A stretch of 33,931 nt of DNA from Verrucomicrobia bacterium ADurb.Bin006 (GCA_002071485.1 MWFF01000053.1:1-33931); one strand, 5' to 3'; shown: positions 8,083 to 16,570, counted from the stretch's first letter. The notes: generated by a model from the letters alone, not told the origin. Translations and numbers: made by a program.

Positions 8083-10160
8083 ACGCCATCACGCCTTATC
8101 TCTGGTTGATCCCGGCTCTTCCGCTGGCTGCGGCGGGGGTGATCGCGCTGCTGCGGCAGCGGCGAAAGACGCTGGCCGCCGGTCTGGCCGTCGGTTCGAT
8201 CGGGCTCAGTCTGATCCTGTCGTTCATCGCCTTCTGGACGACCCTGGGCGGGGCGAGCCAGGGGCATGGCGGGCCGGCGCACGACACATCCAGGTTTGTT
8301 TGGTTTGCGCTGGGGCCGACGAATCTCGAGTTGGGCTGGGTGCTGGACCCGCTGGCGGCGTCGATGCTGGTCATGGTGACATTGGTGGGGCTGCTGATCT
8401 TCGTCTACAGCGTGGGCTACATGGCGCACGACGAGAACTTCACGCGCTTCTTCAGCTTTTTGGCGCTGTTCGCCGCGGCGATGCTCGGTCTGGTGATTGC
8501 GAACAACCTGCTGCTCCTGTTCATTTGCTGGGAACTGGTGGGGCTCACATCGTATTTACTGATTGGATTCTGGTTCCACAAACCGAGCGCCGCCGCCGCG
8601 GCGAAGAAGGCGTTTCTGACCACCCGGGTTGGCGACATCGGCTTTCTGCTCGCGATCGTCTGGCTTTACGCCCAAACGGGCACGCTGCAGTTCTACGACG
8701 ACGGCGCGGGCTGCCTCGAGCATTCGGCCCTGACCCGGTTGGTCACCCAGACGACCACGGGCGGGCTGGGGGTGGCGACGGCGATCAGCCTGCTGCTTTT
8801 CTGCGGGGCGATCGGCAAGTCCGGACAACTCCCGCTGCATGTCTGGCTGCCGGACGCGATGGAGGGGCCCACGCCGGTGAGCGCCTTGATCCATGCGGCG
8901 ACGATGGTAGCGGCCGGCGTGTTTCTCGTGGCGCGCGTTTATCCGTTGATGGCGGTGCATCCGGATGGGGCGGCGGAGGCCACAACGGCGCTGCAGGCGG
9001 TGACCTGGGTGGGGGCGTTGACGGCGGTGTTTGCGGCGTCGATTGCGGTGGCTCAGACCGACATCAAGCGGATTCTGGCCTATTCGACCGTCTCGCAGCT
9101 CGGCTTCATGATGATGGGATTGGGCGTGGGGGGCGTGGCGGTGGGCATGTTTCACCTGATCACGCACGCGTTTTTCAAGGCGCTGCTGTTCCTCGGGGCC
9201 GGCTCGGTCATTCACGGCGTCCACGAGGAACAGGACATCCGGCGCATGGGCGGACTGCGCCGCTGGATGCCGGTCACGTTCGCAACCTATGGCGTCGGCA
9301 TGATGGCTCTGGCCGGCGTGCCCTTGTTCTTCTCGGGATTCTGGAGCAAGGACGCCATCCTGCACGCCGCGCACGGCTGGACGGTGTCGGCGGCGCCGTT
9401 CTATCTGGGTTTGTGCGGGGCGCTTCTGACGGCGTTCTACATGACGCGCCAGGTCTGTTATGTGTTTGGCGGGGCGTACCGGGGCGGCGCCGGGCGGGCC
9501 GCGACGGCCCATGCATCGCGGCGCGACACGCCGCACGAGAGTCCGGCTGTGATGACGGCACCTTTGATTGTGCTGGCGGTATTCGCGGTGGTGTTGGGAT
9601 TTGTCGGGACGCCGGTCTGGCCATGGTTTCAGGGCTATTTGACGGGCGAATCGGTCGAGTTTCACGCGAGCGCACTGCTGTCCCGGGAGCACTGGCCGAT
9701 GATCGCCCTGTCGGCGCTGATTGTGCTGACCGGTTTCGGGCTGGGCTGGTACTGGTATGGGCGGCAGCCGATCACGAGCCCGGAGGCCCCGGACGCCATC
9801 GAGCGGTATCAACCGACCTTCTTCGCCGTGCTCCGGGGCAAGTACTATGTGGATGAGTTTTATGCCCGCACGGTTGTGCGCTGGCACGCGGCCTGGGCCT
9901 GGACCTGCGATACGTTCGACCGCTGGGTCTGGGGCGGGGTCGTTTACGCCATCAGCGCGGTTGTCGTCGGGTGCGCCTGGCTGACGCGGGCACTGGACGA
10001 CTACGGCATCAACCTGGGATTCGACCGGGCCTGTCGGCAGATTGCCCGCGGCGGGCAGGCCGGCTCGCGCTTTCAGAGCGGGCAGGTGCACGACTATTTG
10101 CGCGCGCTGGGCATGGCGCTGGTGGTGCTGTTGCTGTTGTTCATTTGGGGCGATTCATGA
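8079..10160 (+). CDS. nuoL: Complex I subunit L (antiporter-like, long lateral-helix tail)
   Basis: NuoL is the distal proton-pumping subunit. The 693-residue protein starts at GTG 8079. Key charged residues are in place by motif: the TM5 Glu in LLFICWELVGLTSYLL, Asp in TTRVGDIGFLLAI, the TM7 Lys in AIGKSGQLPLHVWLPDAMEG, His in SALIHAATMVAAG, the His cluster in FHLITHAFFKALLFLG and the TM12 Lys in FFSGFWSKDAILH. From residue 588 (GKYYVDEFYARTVVRW) the protein enters the lateral amphipathic helix. About 80 residues pass before the usual closing phrase (here SRFQSGQVHDYLRALGMA) and the last membrane helix. By my memory of ordinary NuoL this interval is nearer 55-60, so about 20-25 residues look inserted. 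E. coli NuoL is 613 residues. The stop overlaps the next gene. Confidence 0.95.
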   Translation: MNAITPYLWLIPALPLAAAGVIALLRQRRKTLAAGLAVGSIGLSLILSFIAFWTTLGGASQGHGGPAHDTSRFVWFALGPTNLELGWVLDPLAASMLVMVTLVGLLIFVYSVGYMAHDENFTRFFSFLALFAAAMLGLVIANNLLLLFICWELVGLTSYLLIGFWFHKPSAAAAAKKAFLTTRVGDIGFLLAIVWLYAQTGTLQFYDDGAGCLEHSALTRLVTQTTTGGLGVATAISLLLFCGAIGKSGQLPLHVWLPDAMEGPTPVSALIHAATMVAAGVFLVARVYPLMAVHPDGAAEATTALQAVTWVGALTAVFAASIAVAQTDIKRILAYSTVSQLGFMMMGLGVGGVAVGMFHLITHAFFKALLFLGAGSVIHGVHEEQDIRRMGGLRRWMPVTFATYGVGMMALAGVPLFFSGFWSKDAILHAAHGWTVSAAPFYLGLCGALLTAFYMTRQVCYVFGGAYRGGAGRAATAHASRRDTPHESPAVMTAPLIVLAVFAVVLGFVGTPVWPWFQGYLTGESVEFHASALLSREHWPMIALSALIVLTGFGLGWYWYGRQPITSPEAPDAIERYQPTFFAVLRGKYYVDEFYARTVVRWHAAWAWTCDTFDRWVWGGVVYAISAVVVGCAWLTRALDDYGINLGFDRACRQIARGGQAGSRFQSGQVHDYLRALGMALVVLLLLFIWGDS

Positions 10161-11719
10161 TGAACCCGTTTGGCTCCATCACGCTCCTGACATTGATCCC
10201 GCTGGTGGGCGGGTTGGTCGTAGCCGCCCTGCCGGCCGGGCAAAAGACACTCGCCCGGCGGCTGGGCCTTGGCGTGAGCTTGCTAGCCCTGGCTGTGGCG
10301 GGGGCGCTCTGGTCGGGATTCGACCGGGATTCGACTGCGTTGCAGTATGTCGAGCGACGGGCGTGGGTCCCGACGCTGGCCGTCGAGTACTTTGTGGGCG
10401 TGGACGGCATGGGATTGCTGATGGTGATGCTGGCGGCGCTGCTGGTGCCGCTGGCGCTCCTGGTGTCGTGGCGCATCGAGGAACGCGTCCCTCTCTACTT
10501 CGCGCTGGTGCTTTGGCTCGAAGCCGGGCTGTTCGGGGCGTTCACCGCGCTGAATTTCTTCCACTGGTTCCTGTTTTGGGAATTGAGCCTGATCCCGGCG
10601 TTCTTCCTGGTCAGGCTCTGGGGCGGTCCGGACCGCGGGTCGGCGGCGACGCAGTTCTTCATTTACACCATGGCGGGCAGCGTGGGTCTGCTGCTGGCCT
10701 TTCTCGCGCTGTTCCTCGCGACGGGCAAATTCGATTTCCTCGAACTCGCGGACTTGGGTCGGACCCATCAGACGGCGGCGCTTCTGCACGCCCACCTGGG
10801 CTGGTCCGGGATGTCGGCGGACGCACTGGCCCAAGCCGTCTTTTTCGGGGCGTTCCTGGGATTTGCGGTAAAGGTTCCGGTGCTGCCGTTCCACACGTGG
10901 CTGCCCTCGACGTACGCCGCGGCCCCAACGGGCACGACGATGCTTCTGACGGGGGCGCTGTCGAAGATGGGCGTGTACGGTTTCCTGCGGATTCTGCTGC
11001 CGATCTTTCCGGACCAGATGCGCGCGTGGGAGACGCCGCTCTTGGGGCTGGCCGTGCTGACGATTGTCTGCTCGGCGGCGGCGGCGTTTGCGCAGCGGGA
11101 TGTGAAGCGGATGCTGGCCTACTCGTCGGTGAACCACCTCGGCTACTGTCTGCTGGGAATGTTCGCCGCGCTGCGGGTGACGGGAGAAGAGGCGCGCTGG
11201 GCGGTCGAGAAAGCGGCGGCCCTGAACGGCGTTCTGCTCCAGATGTTCAATCATGGGCTGACCGCCGCGATGCTCTTCGGTTTCGTGGCGCTGATCGAGC
11301 GGCGGGCCGGCGGCCTGCGCGGACTGGACGACTTCGGCGGGCTGCGGAAGCCGGCGCCCGTGCTCGCCGGTCTGATGGGGGTGGCGGCGTTTGGATCGCT
11401 GGGGTTGCCGGGCCTGAACGGATTCGTGGGCGAGTTCCTGATTTTCAAGGGCACATTTGCCCTGGCGCCGTGGGTCGCCGCGCTTTCGACGGCTGGGCTT
11501 CTCATCACCGCGGTGTTCCTGCTGACGTTCCTCGAACGGGTTTTTCACGGGCCGTTGCCGGCGCGGTGGGCGGCCTTCCCCGACCTGAGCCGGGCGGAGA
11601 TCTGGATGGTTGCGCCCGCCACGGCGCTGATGTTCGTGCTGGGGATTTACCCGCAGTTGGTCATCGGCGTGATTCACCGTACCGTGCTCCTCTGGGTCGA
11701 GCGCCTGGGGCCTTGCTGA
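10157..11719 (+). CDS. nuoM: Complex I subunit M, first copy (antiporter-like)
   Basis: NuoM is a proton-pumping Mrp-type subunit. This first copy has 520 residues (two ATGs in tandem at 10157 and 10160). All usual functional residues are visible: TM5 Glu in FLFWELSLIPAFFLVRLWGG, TM7 Lys239 in FAVKVPVLPFHTWLPSTYAA, TM8 Lys in LTGALSKMGVYGFLRILLP and TM12 Glu in GLNGFVGEFLIFKG. The family phrases RDVKRMLAYSSVNHLGYCLL and LQMFNHGLTAAMLFGFVALI are also present. About 14 membrane helices are expected. It follows nuoL with an ATGA overlap and precedes a second, divergent nuoM by 2 bases. Confidence 0.94.
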   Translation: MMNPFGSITLLTLIPLVGGLVVAALPAGQKTLARRLGLGVSLLALAVAGALWSGFDRDSTALQYVERRAWVPTLAVEYFVGVDGMGLLMVMLAALLVPLALLVSWRIEERVPLYFALVLWLEAGLFGAFTALNFFHWFLFWELSLIPAFFLVRLWGGPDRGSAATQFFIYTMAGSVGLLLAFLALFLATGKFDFLELADLGRTHQTAALLHAHLGWSGMSADALAQAVFFGAFLGFAVKVPVLPFHTWLPSTYAAAPTGTTMLLTGALSKMGVYGFLRILLPIFPDQMRAWETPLLGLAVLTIVCSAAAAFAQRDVKRMLAYSSVNHLGYCLLGMFAALRVTGEEARWAVEKAAALNGVLLQMFNHGLTAAMLFGFVALIERRAGGLRGLDDFGGLRKPAPVLAGLMGVAAFGSLGLPGLNGFVGEFLIFKGTFALAPWVAALSTAGLLITAVFLLTFLERVFHGPLPARWAAFPDLSRAEIWMVAPATALMFVLGIYPQLVIGVIHRTVLLWVERLGPC

Positions 11720-11721
11720 TC

Positions 11722-13221
11722 ATGTTCGCCTGGACAATCTACATTTCATTTGCGGGCGTGGCGGTCCTGATGCTCCTGCCGCGGGACCAGGGGGGGCGGG
11801 CGCGGTGGGTGGCGCTCGGCACGGCTCTGGCCGGGGCGATTGCGGCATTCGGCGGGGCATTCCAATACCAGGCGGGAAGCGGTCTGCAGACCATCGCAAG
11901 GACGAGTTGGATTCCGTCCCTGGGCATCGATTATCACCTCGCCGTCGACGGCATCAGCGTCACGCTGATCCTTCTGACGGCGGTGGCGGCGGTGGCGGGG
12001 ATTCTCTTCTCGTGGAACATCACGGGGCGCGCGAAGGAGTTTTTCGCGTTCTACATGGCCCTGATTGGCGGAGTGTACGGAGTGTTCCTGAGCTTCGACG
12101 CGTTTGTCCTGTTCGTCTTCTACGAGATCGCGATCATCCCGAAGTACTTCCTGATCGCGATCTGGGGTTCGACCCGCAAGGAATACGGCGCGATGAAGCT
12201 GGCGCTCTACTCATTCGCCGGAAGCGCGCTGGTCCTGATCGGCCTGATCGGGACGTTTGTCGTGGCGCGATCCCAGACGGGCGTACCGACATTCGATCTG
12301 ACTGCTCTGGCGCAGGTCGACTATCCGGAGAGCTTTCAGCGGTGGGCTTTGCCGCTGGTCTTTGTGGGCTTTGGGATTCTGGCGGGTCTGTGGCCGTTTC
12401 ACACCTGGGCGCCGACCGGTCACGTGGCCGCCCCGACCGGGGCGTCGATGCTTTTGGCGGGGGTTGTGATGAAGCTGGGGGCGTACGGCTGTCTGCGGGT
12501 TGCCATGACCCTGTTCCCCGCGGGTCTGAGGCACTGGCAGACGGAGATCGCGGTGTTGGCTGTCGTGGGCATCGTGGCGGGTGCGATGACGGCGTTGGTC
12601 CAGAAGGATTTCAAGTTTGTGATCGGCTATTCGAGTGTGAGCCACATGGGATTTGTCCTGCTGGGGCTGGCCACGCTGAACGAGGTGGGGCTCAGCGGCG
12701 CCGTGCTGCAGATGTTCTCGCACGGCGTCATCGCGGGCCTGCTCTTCGCCGTTGTGGGCCGGATGGTGTACGACCGGACGCATACGCGGCAGTTGGACGA
12801 ACTCGAAGGGATGCGCCTGGCCCGAGCGATGCCGTTCGCAGCCGTCACGTTTGTGTTGGCCGGCATGGCCTCGATGGGGCTGCCCGGTTTCAGCGGGTTC
12901 GTGGCCGAATTGCAGGTTTTGATCGGGTCGTGGCGGGCGTTCCCGACCGCCGGCCTGGCGGCGGGCGTGGGGATTGTGCTGGGTGTGGCGTATCTGTTGC
13001 GGGCGCTTCAGCGCGCCTTCTTCGCCGATTCGGCGGGTGACGCGCGCGGCGAACCGGCGGGAGAGGCGATCGAGCCCATTTCGCTTCCCGAGCGGGCGGG
13101 GGCGATTCTGCTCTTGGGGGCGACGTTGGCGATCGGACTTTATCCGCGGCTGCTACTGGACTTCATTGCGCCGAGCGTGACGTCCTTGATCCAGGGCCTC
13201 GAGAGGGGAGGTGGATCGTGA
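11722..13221 (+). CDS. nuoM: Complex I subunit M, second copy (antiporter-like, TM7 lysine missing)
   Basis: This 499-residue subunit is a clear NuoM relative but not a recent duplicate of the preceding gene. Retained residues are the TM5 Glu135 (FVFYEIAIIPKYFLIAIWG), TM8 Lys (AGVVMKLGAYGCLRVAM), TM12 Glu (GFSGFVAELQVLIG) and the phrases KDFKFVIGYSSVSHMGFVLL and LQMFSHGVIAGLLFAVVGR. At TM7 the usual FAVKxPxxPFHTW reads FGILAGLWPFHTWAP. The position five residues before the Pro, Lys in NuoL, NuoM copy 1 and NuoN, is Leu220 here. An extra Lys141 sits in TM5 (IIPKYF). Its start is ATG 11722 and its stop overlaps nuoN as GTGA. It would be the fourth antiporter-like subunit of the complex, and whether it pumps is uncertain. 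Confidence 0.93.
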   Translation: MFAWTIYISFAGVAVLMLLPRDQGGRARWVALGTALAGAIAAFGGAFQYQAGSGLQTIARTSWIPSLGIDYHLAVDGISVTLILLTAVAAVAGILFSWNITGRAKEFFAFYMALIGGVYGVFLSFDAFVLFVFYEIAIIPKYFLIAIWGSTRKEYGAMKLALYSFAGSALVLIGLIGTFVVARSQTGVPTFDLTALAQVDYPESFQRWALPLVFVGFGILAGLWPFHTWAPTGHVAAPTGASMLLAGVVMKLGAYGCLRVAMTLFPAGLRHWQTEIAVLAVVGIVAGAMTALVQKDFKFVIGYSSVSHMGFVLLGLATLNEVGLSGAVLQMFSHGVIAGLLFAVVGRMVYDRTHTRQLDELEGMRLARAMPFAAVTFVLAGMASMGLPGFSGFVAELQVLIGSWRAFPTAGLAAGVGIVLGVAYLLRALQRAFFADSAGDARGEPAGEAIEPISLPERAGAILLLGATLAIGLYPRLLLDFIAPSVTSLIQGLERGGGS

Positions 13222-14732
13222 CAGGCGTGGGTTACAGCGATTTGCTGGCGGCGTTGGCGCCGGAGACAGCGCTCGTGCTGGCGGCTGTGGCGGTGCTGTT
13301 TGTCGACATGGGGCTCATGCGGTCGGCGCCCCTGCGGCAGCGGTTTCTGACGGCCTGCGCGGTGGCGGGACTTGGCTGTCTGGTGACGTTGGGGATTCTC
13401 GCATCGAGCGGGGCGCATCTGCGGTTTCTGGACGGGGTGCTGGTGGTCGATTCCCTGACCCAATGGGTCAAGGTCTTCCTGGTGGTGCTGACGCTGTTCA
13501 CCGCGGGCATCTCGGCGCAGGCGGAGTTCACCGAGCATGTGGGCGAGTATTTCGCGCTCGTGCTGCTCGCCACGGTGGGAATGATGTTCCTGGTGAGCAC
13601 CGAAGAGATTCTGATGATCTTCGTGTCGCTCGAACTGACCAGCCTCTCGCTCTACGTGCTGGCGGCGCTGGACAAACGAACGCGCCATGCCAGCGAGGCG
13701 GCGCTGAAGTATTTTCTGTTCGGCAGCGTGGCCGCCGCATTCACCCTGTTCGGATTGAGCCTGGTTTACGGGTTGTCGGGAGCGACCAACCTGACCGGGA
13801 TCGCGGCCGGCCTGCGGGCGCATCGCAGCGATCCGCTGCTCGCCGTGGCCGTGGTGATGGTGATCATGGGATTCGGATTCAAGGTGGCCGTGGTGCCGTT
13901 TCATTTGTGGGCGCCCGACGCCTACGAAGGCGCACCCGTCCCGGCCGCCGCCCTGATCGCGTCGGGATCGAAGGTAGCGAGCTTTTTCGTGCTGGCCAAG
14001 ATCGCCGTGCTGGGATTCGCGGGTGTGGAAGGCAGCGGCGCGTGGGGACAGTTGCGCGCGGGTTGGCTGCCGGTGCTGGCGGTTTTGGCCGTGGGCTCGA
14101 TGGTGTTGGGCAATCTCACGGCGATTGCGCAGGGGCATCTGCGGCGGCTTTTGGCCTATTCGGCCATTGCGCATGCGGGCTACGTCCTGCTCGGGCTGAT
14201 GGCGATGGGCTATCCTTCGCAGCGTTCCGCGGCGCTGGCCGCGGTCCTGTATTATGTGGCGACGTACGGGCTGACGACCGTGGGAGCATTCGGTGTGGCG
14301 TCGGTGATCGAGCGGGTATTGGGCAATGGACGAATCGACGCGCTGGCCGGGCTCAGCCGGCGGTCGCCGCTGCTGGCCTTGTGTCTGATGGTCTTCTTGT
14401 TGTCGCTTGCCGGCATTCCACCCCTGGCTGGGTTCTTCGGGAAGTTCGGTTTGTTCACGGCGGCCATGGGCGCCGACCCCGCGGGCCTGGGCCTTTTGTG
14501 GCTGGTCGGCATCGCGATCGCGATGAGCACAGTGTCGTTGTACTATTACTTGCGCGTCCTGAAACAGGCGTATGTCGTCGCGGGCGACGAAGAGGCCTCG
14601 CGGATTGTCGTGCCGTGGACTGACCGCCTTGTGCTGATCGCGGCGGCGGTCGGCGTCTTCCTGTTGGGGGCATTGCCTGAGTTGCTGCTCGGTCCCCTGG
14701 CGCGTGCAATTGCTGGCGGAAACGGCTTCTGA
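13218..14732 (+). CDS. nuoN: Complex I subunit N (antiporter-like)
   Basis: NuoN is the third canonical Mrp-type pumping subunit, next to NuoK. The 504-residue protein starts at GTG 13218 behind a strong Shine-Dalgarno (GGGAGGT at 13206-13212). The conserved charged residues are present by motif: TM5 Glu in MIFVSLELTSLSLYVLAALD, TM7 Lys in FGFKVAVVPFHLWAPDAYEG, TM8 Lys in LIASGSKVASFFVLAKI and TM12 Lys in PPLAGFFGKFGLFTAAM. Other family text is LRRLLAYSAIAHAGYVLLGL. It closes the nuo operon, and 105 bases of noncoding DNA with a hairpin follow. Confidence 0.94.
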   Translation: MTGVGYSDLLAALAPETALVLAAVAVLFVDMGLMRSAPLRQRFLTACAVAGLGCLVTLGILASSGAHLRFLDGVLVVDSLTQWVKVFLVVLTLFTAGISAQAEFTEHVGEYFALVLLATVGMMFLVSTEEILMIFVSLELTSLSLYVLAALDKRTRHASEAALKYFLFGSVAAAFTLFGLSLVYGLSGATNLTGIAAGLRAHRSDPLLAVAVVMVIMGFGFKVAVVPFHLWAPDAYEGAPVPAAALIASGSKVASFFVLAKIAVLGFAGVEGSGAWGQLRAGWLPVLAVLAVGSMVLGNLTAIAQGHLRRLLAYSAIAHAGYVLLGLMAMGYPSQRSAALAAVLYYVATYGLTTVGAFGVASVIERVLGNGRIDALAGLSRRSPLLALCLMVFLLSLAGIPPLAGFFGKFGLFTAAMGADPAGLGLLWLVGIAIAMSTVSLYYYLRVLKQAYVVAGDEEASRIVVPWTDRLVLIAAAVGVFLLGALPELLLGPLARAIAGGNGF

Positions 14733-14772
14733 TCCGCCACGCCCGAAGCAACGGCAGCAAGACGTCTCAAGC

Positions 14773-14799
14773 CGCCGGTGGAGGCGATTCAGACCGGCG
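14773..14799 (+). terminator. Possible hairpin terminator after nuoN
   Basis: CGCCGGT at 14773-14779 pairs perfectly with ACCGGCG at 14793-14799 around a 13-base loop, about 40 bases after the nuoN stop. No T-run follows, so if it stops transcription it would be a weak or factor-assisted site. The next gene continues on the same strand. Confidence 0.35.
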
Positions 14800-14837
14800 C
14801 TTGACGCTGCGTGCGGATTGCCAACAGACTGGCCGTC

Positions 14838-15827
14838 ATGTTCAAGATGATCGGTGGCGACGGCCGCGAGTACGGTCCGGCGACCGTGGAGGAGTTGAGC
14901 GTATGGATTCTGGATCATCGGGCTAATGGCCAGACGATGGTTCAGGTCGAAGGCAGTTCGGAGTGGCAGCCTCTGTCCACAGTGCCTGAGTTCGCGGAGG
15001 TTTTGCGCCGGGCGTATCCCGACGCGGCTGCCGGCCCGACGCGATCCGAATCGTCGACGCATGGAACTATCGGGACAATCGAGGCGTGGAATGCCGTGCC
15101 GGCGGCGACCCTCAGTGCCGGCGATTGTTTGGGGCGCGGGTGGGTGTTCTTGCGCCGGCATTTCCTGCTGGTGTCGGCGGGCTGCGCGCTGGTTTGGGCC
15201 ATTCTGACCCTCAGCGCGATGGCCACATGCATCGGGGGCGTGCTCGGCCTTATCCTGAGCGGCGCGCTTTATGGCGGGTTGATGCTGCTTTACCTGCGCT
15301 TGATGCGGGGCCAACCGGCGTCTCTTGGCACTCTCTTCACCTGCTTTGGCCCGCGGTTTGTCCCGCTCATGCTCATCGCGATCGTGACTCAGGTGTTCAG
15401 CCAAATCGGCCTGCTCTTCTGTCTGGTCCCCGGTCTGATCCTCAAGGTGATCTGGGCGTTCGCCCTCCCGCTGGCTGCCGATCGCGGTCTGGTTTTCTGG
15501 CCGGCGCTGGAACTGAGCCGGCGCACCGCGCAGCGTCATTTTTTCAATCTGGCGCTGTTGATGTGCGTGGCGTTCCTGCCGCTACTGGTTTTCGAAGTGT
15601 ACGGTGGCCTGCGGATGATGACGTTTCTGACCGATGTCCTGGGGCCGCCGGGCACGTGGACACTCGATGCCATTCAGGACAAGAAATCTCAACTCGGCGA
15701 GTTCATGATGACCCTGGGTTTGCAGGAACAACTCGTTGTTCTGTTGAGCATGCCGTTTGGGTATGCGGCGTTGCTCCAAGCGTATGAAGACCTCTTCGGA
15801 CCGCGCCGGGCAGGAGCCGATCGATAA
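14838..15827 (+). CDS. GYF_2-domain membrane protein
   Basis: The 329-residue protein has two parts. Residues 1-55 form a GYF_2 domain: MFKMIGGDGREYGPATVEEL, then WILDHRANGQTMVQVEGSSE and WQPLSTVPEF. This is a small fold for peptide or partner binding that is common at the front of membrane proteins in this bacterial group. A polar linker follows to about residue 88. The rest has five or six hydrophobic helices (for example VSAGCALVWAILTLSAMAT, GALYGGLMLLYLRLM, RFVPLMLIAIVTQVF, CLVPGLILKVIWAFALPL) resembling bacterial DUF975 or glycerophosphodiesterase-type membrane domains. ATG 14838 was chosen because the GYF domain begins there, although an in-frame GTG at 14811 exists. Its last 44 bases overlap the next gene. 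Function unknown. Confidence 0.85.
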   Translation: MFKMIGGDGREYGPATVEELSVWILDHRANGQTMVQVEGSSEWQPLSTVPEFAEVLRRAYPDAAAGPTRSESSTHGTIGTIEAWNAVPAATLSAGDCLGRGWVFLRRHFLLVSAGCALVWAILTLSAMATCIGGVLGLILSGALYGGLMLLYLRLMRGQPASLGTLFTCFGPRFVPLMLIAIVTQVFSQIGLLFCLVPGLILKVIWAFALPLAADRGLVFWPALELSRRTAQRHFFNLALLMCVAFLPLLVFEVYGGLRMMTFLTDVLGPPGTWTLDAIQDKKSQLGEFMMTLGLQEQLVVLLSMPFGYAALLQAYEDLFGPRRAGADR

Positions 15828-16176
15828 GCCCACGGCCTGGGCCTGCACGATCACGAACGCGGCCGCTCTTCCCGGCCTGGGCACGATCGCCGGCGGCTGC
15901 AAGGTGGGGTATGTCCAGGCCGCGTGTGCGCTCAGCGGCTTTGCACTAAGCCTGGGCGGCCTGGTGGCGCATCTGCGCGTCTGGTTTGACACCGGAGAGA
16001 TGCCGGAAGGGTTCACCCGGGGTCTGATGGTGGCGGTGCTTGGGTTGGGGCTCTTTGCGTCTGCGTGGCTCTGGGCCCTGGCCAGCAGCATCCGCATGCA
16101 TCGCCGAGCCGCGCGCCCCTCGCCGGCGCCGAAATCCAATGACGCCCCCCATTCTCCAATCCCGCCCCGACTCTGA
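15784..16176 (+). CDS. Small conserved membrane protein
   Basis: The 130-residue protein starts within the end of the GYF_2 gene, at ATG 15784. It has a short polar N-terminus, then a Gly-rich stretch (AALPGLGTIAGGCKVGYVQA) leading into two hydrophobic helices (ACALSGFALSLGGLVAHLRV and GLMVAVLGLGLFASAWLWAL), and a basic C-terminal tail. The Gly-rich PGLGTxxGGxKxGYxQ phrase is known to me from small membrane proteins of related bacteria that have no assigned role. It overlaps both neighbours, so the three genes are likely translated together. Confidence 0.75.
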   Translation: MKTSSDRAGQEPIDKPTAWACTITNAAALPGLGTIAGGCKVGYVQAACALSGFALSLGGLVAHLRVWFDTGEMPEGFTRGLMVAVLGLGLFASAWLWALASSIRMHRRAARPSPAPKSNDAPHSPIPPRL

Positions 16177-16570
16177 GCCGGAAGGCTGGACTGGCCCCTG
16201 GCCGGCATGGCTGTTTCTTGGGCTCCTGGGCCTGCTTGTCGGCGCGCGTTTTGCCGAACTCTGGCGGCTCCCTCTGCCCCATTGCTGGTTCAAGACGATC
16301 ACCGGATTGCCCTGCGCCTTCTGCGGCGCCACGCGCGCGGCGTCCGCTGCCGCCGGACTGGACCTTGCGACTGCGATCCGGCTCAACCCTCTGGCGTGCG
16401 CGTTGGGCGCGGCGGTCCTCGCCCTGTTTGTCGCGTGGGGGGCGGATCGGTGGTTGGGGACGCGCTGGGGTCTGTGGCTGCGGGGCCGGGCGTCTTGGCC
16501 CTGGTACTGGATTGGCCTGGCGGCCCTGGTCCTCAACTGGATCTACCTGCTGGCCGCCAGGGACGGTTGA
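16139..16570 (+). CDS. DUF2752 membrane protein
   Basis: The 143-residue protein has the DUF2752 signature CWFKTITGLPCAFCGATRAA followed by ATAIRLNPLACALG, including the CxxCGxTRA motif near residues 59-67. The two cysteines could bind metal or form a disulfide, but the function of the family is not known. Three hydrophobic helices are present (about 18-35, 78-98 and 120-138). ATG 16139 was preferred over an upstream in-frame start because the upstream codons lie in the preceding gene and are unconserved. It is the last gene of a three-gene overlapping set and faces the convergent hydrolase gene. Confidence 0.82.
   Translation: MTPPILQSRPDSEPEGWTGPWPAWLFLGLLGLLVGARFAELWRLPLPHCWFKTITGLPCAFCGATRAASAAAGLDLATAIRLNPLACALGAAVLALFVAWGADRWLGTRWGLWLRGRASWPWYWIGLAALVLNWIYLLAARDG

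Noticed and set aside
10042..13221. Very long open frame (over 1000 codons) running through both nuoM genes
   Set aside because: Its first part is a shifted reading of the first nuoM with Arg/Gly/Ala-rich text and no conserved motifs. Only the portion from 11722 in this frame is real, namely nuoM copy 2.
13140..15539. 799-codon minus-strand open frame opposite nuoN and the GYF_2 gene
   Set aside because: The translation is dominated by Arg, His and Gln, the usual antisense shadow of GC-rich membrane-protein genes. nuoN on the plus strand has complete family motifs.
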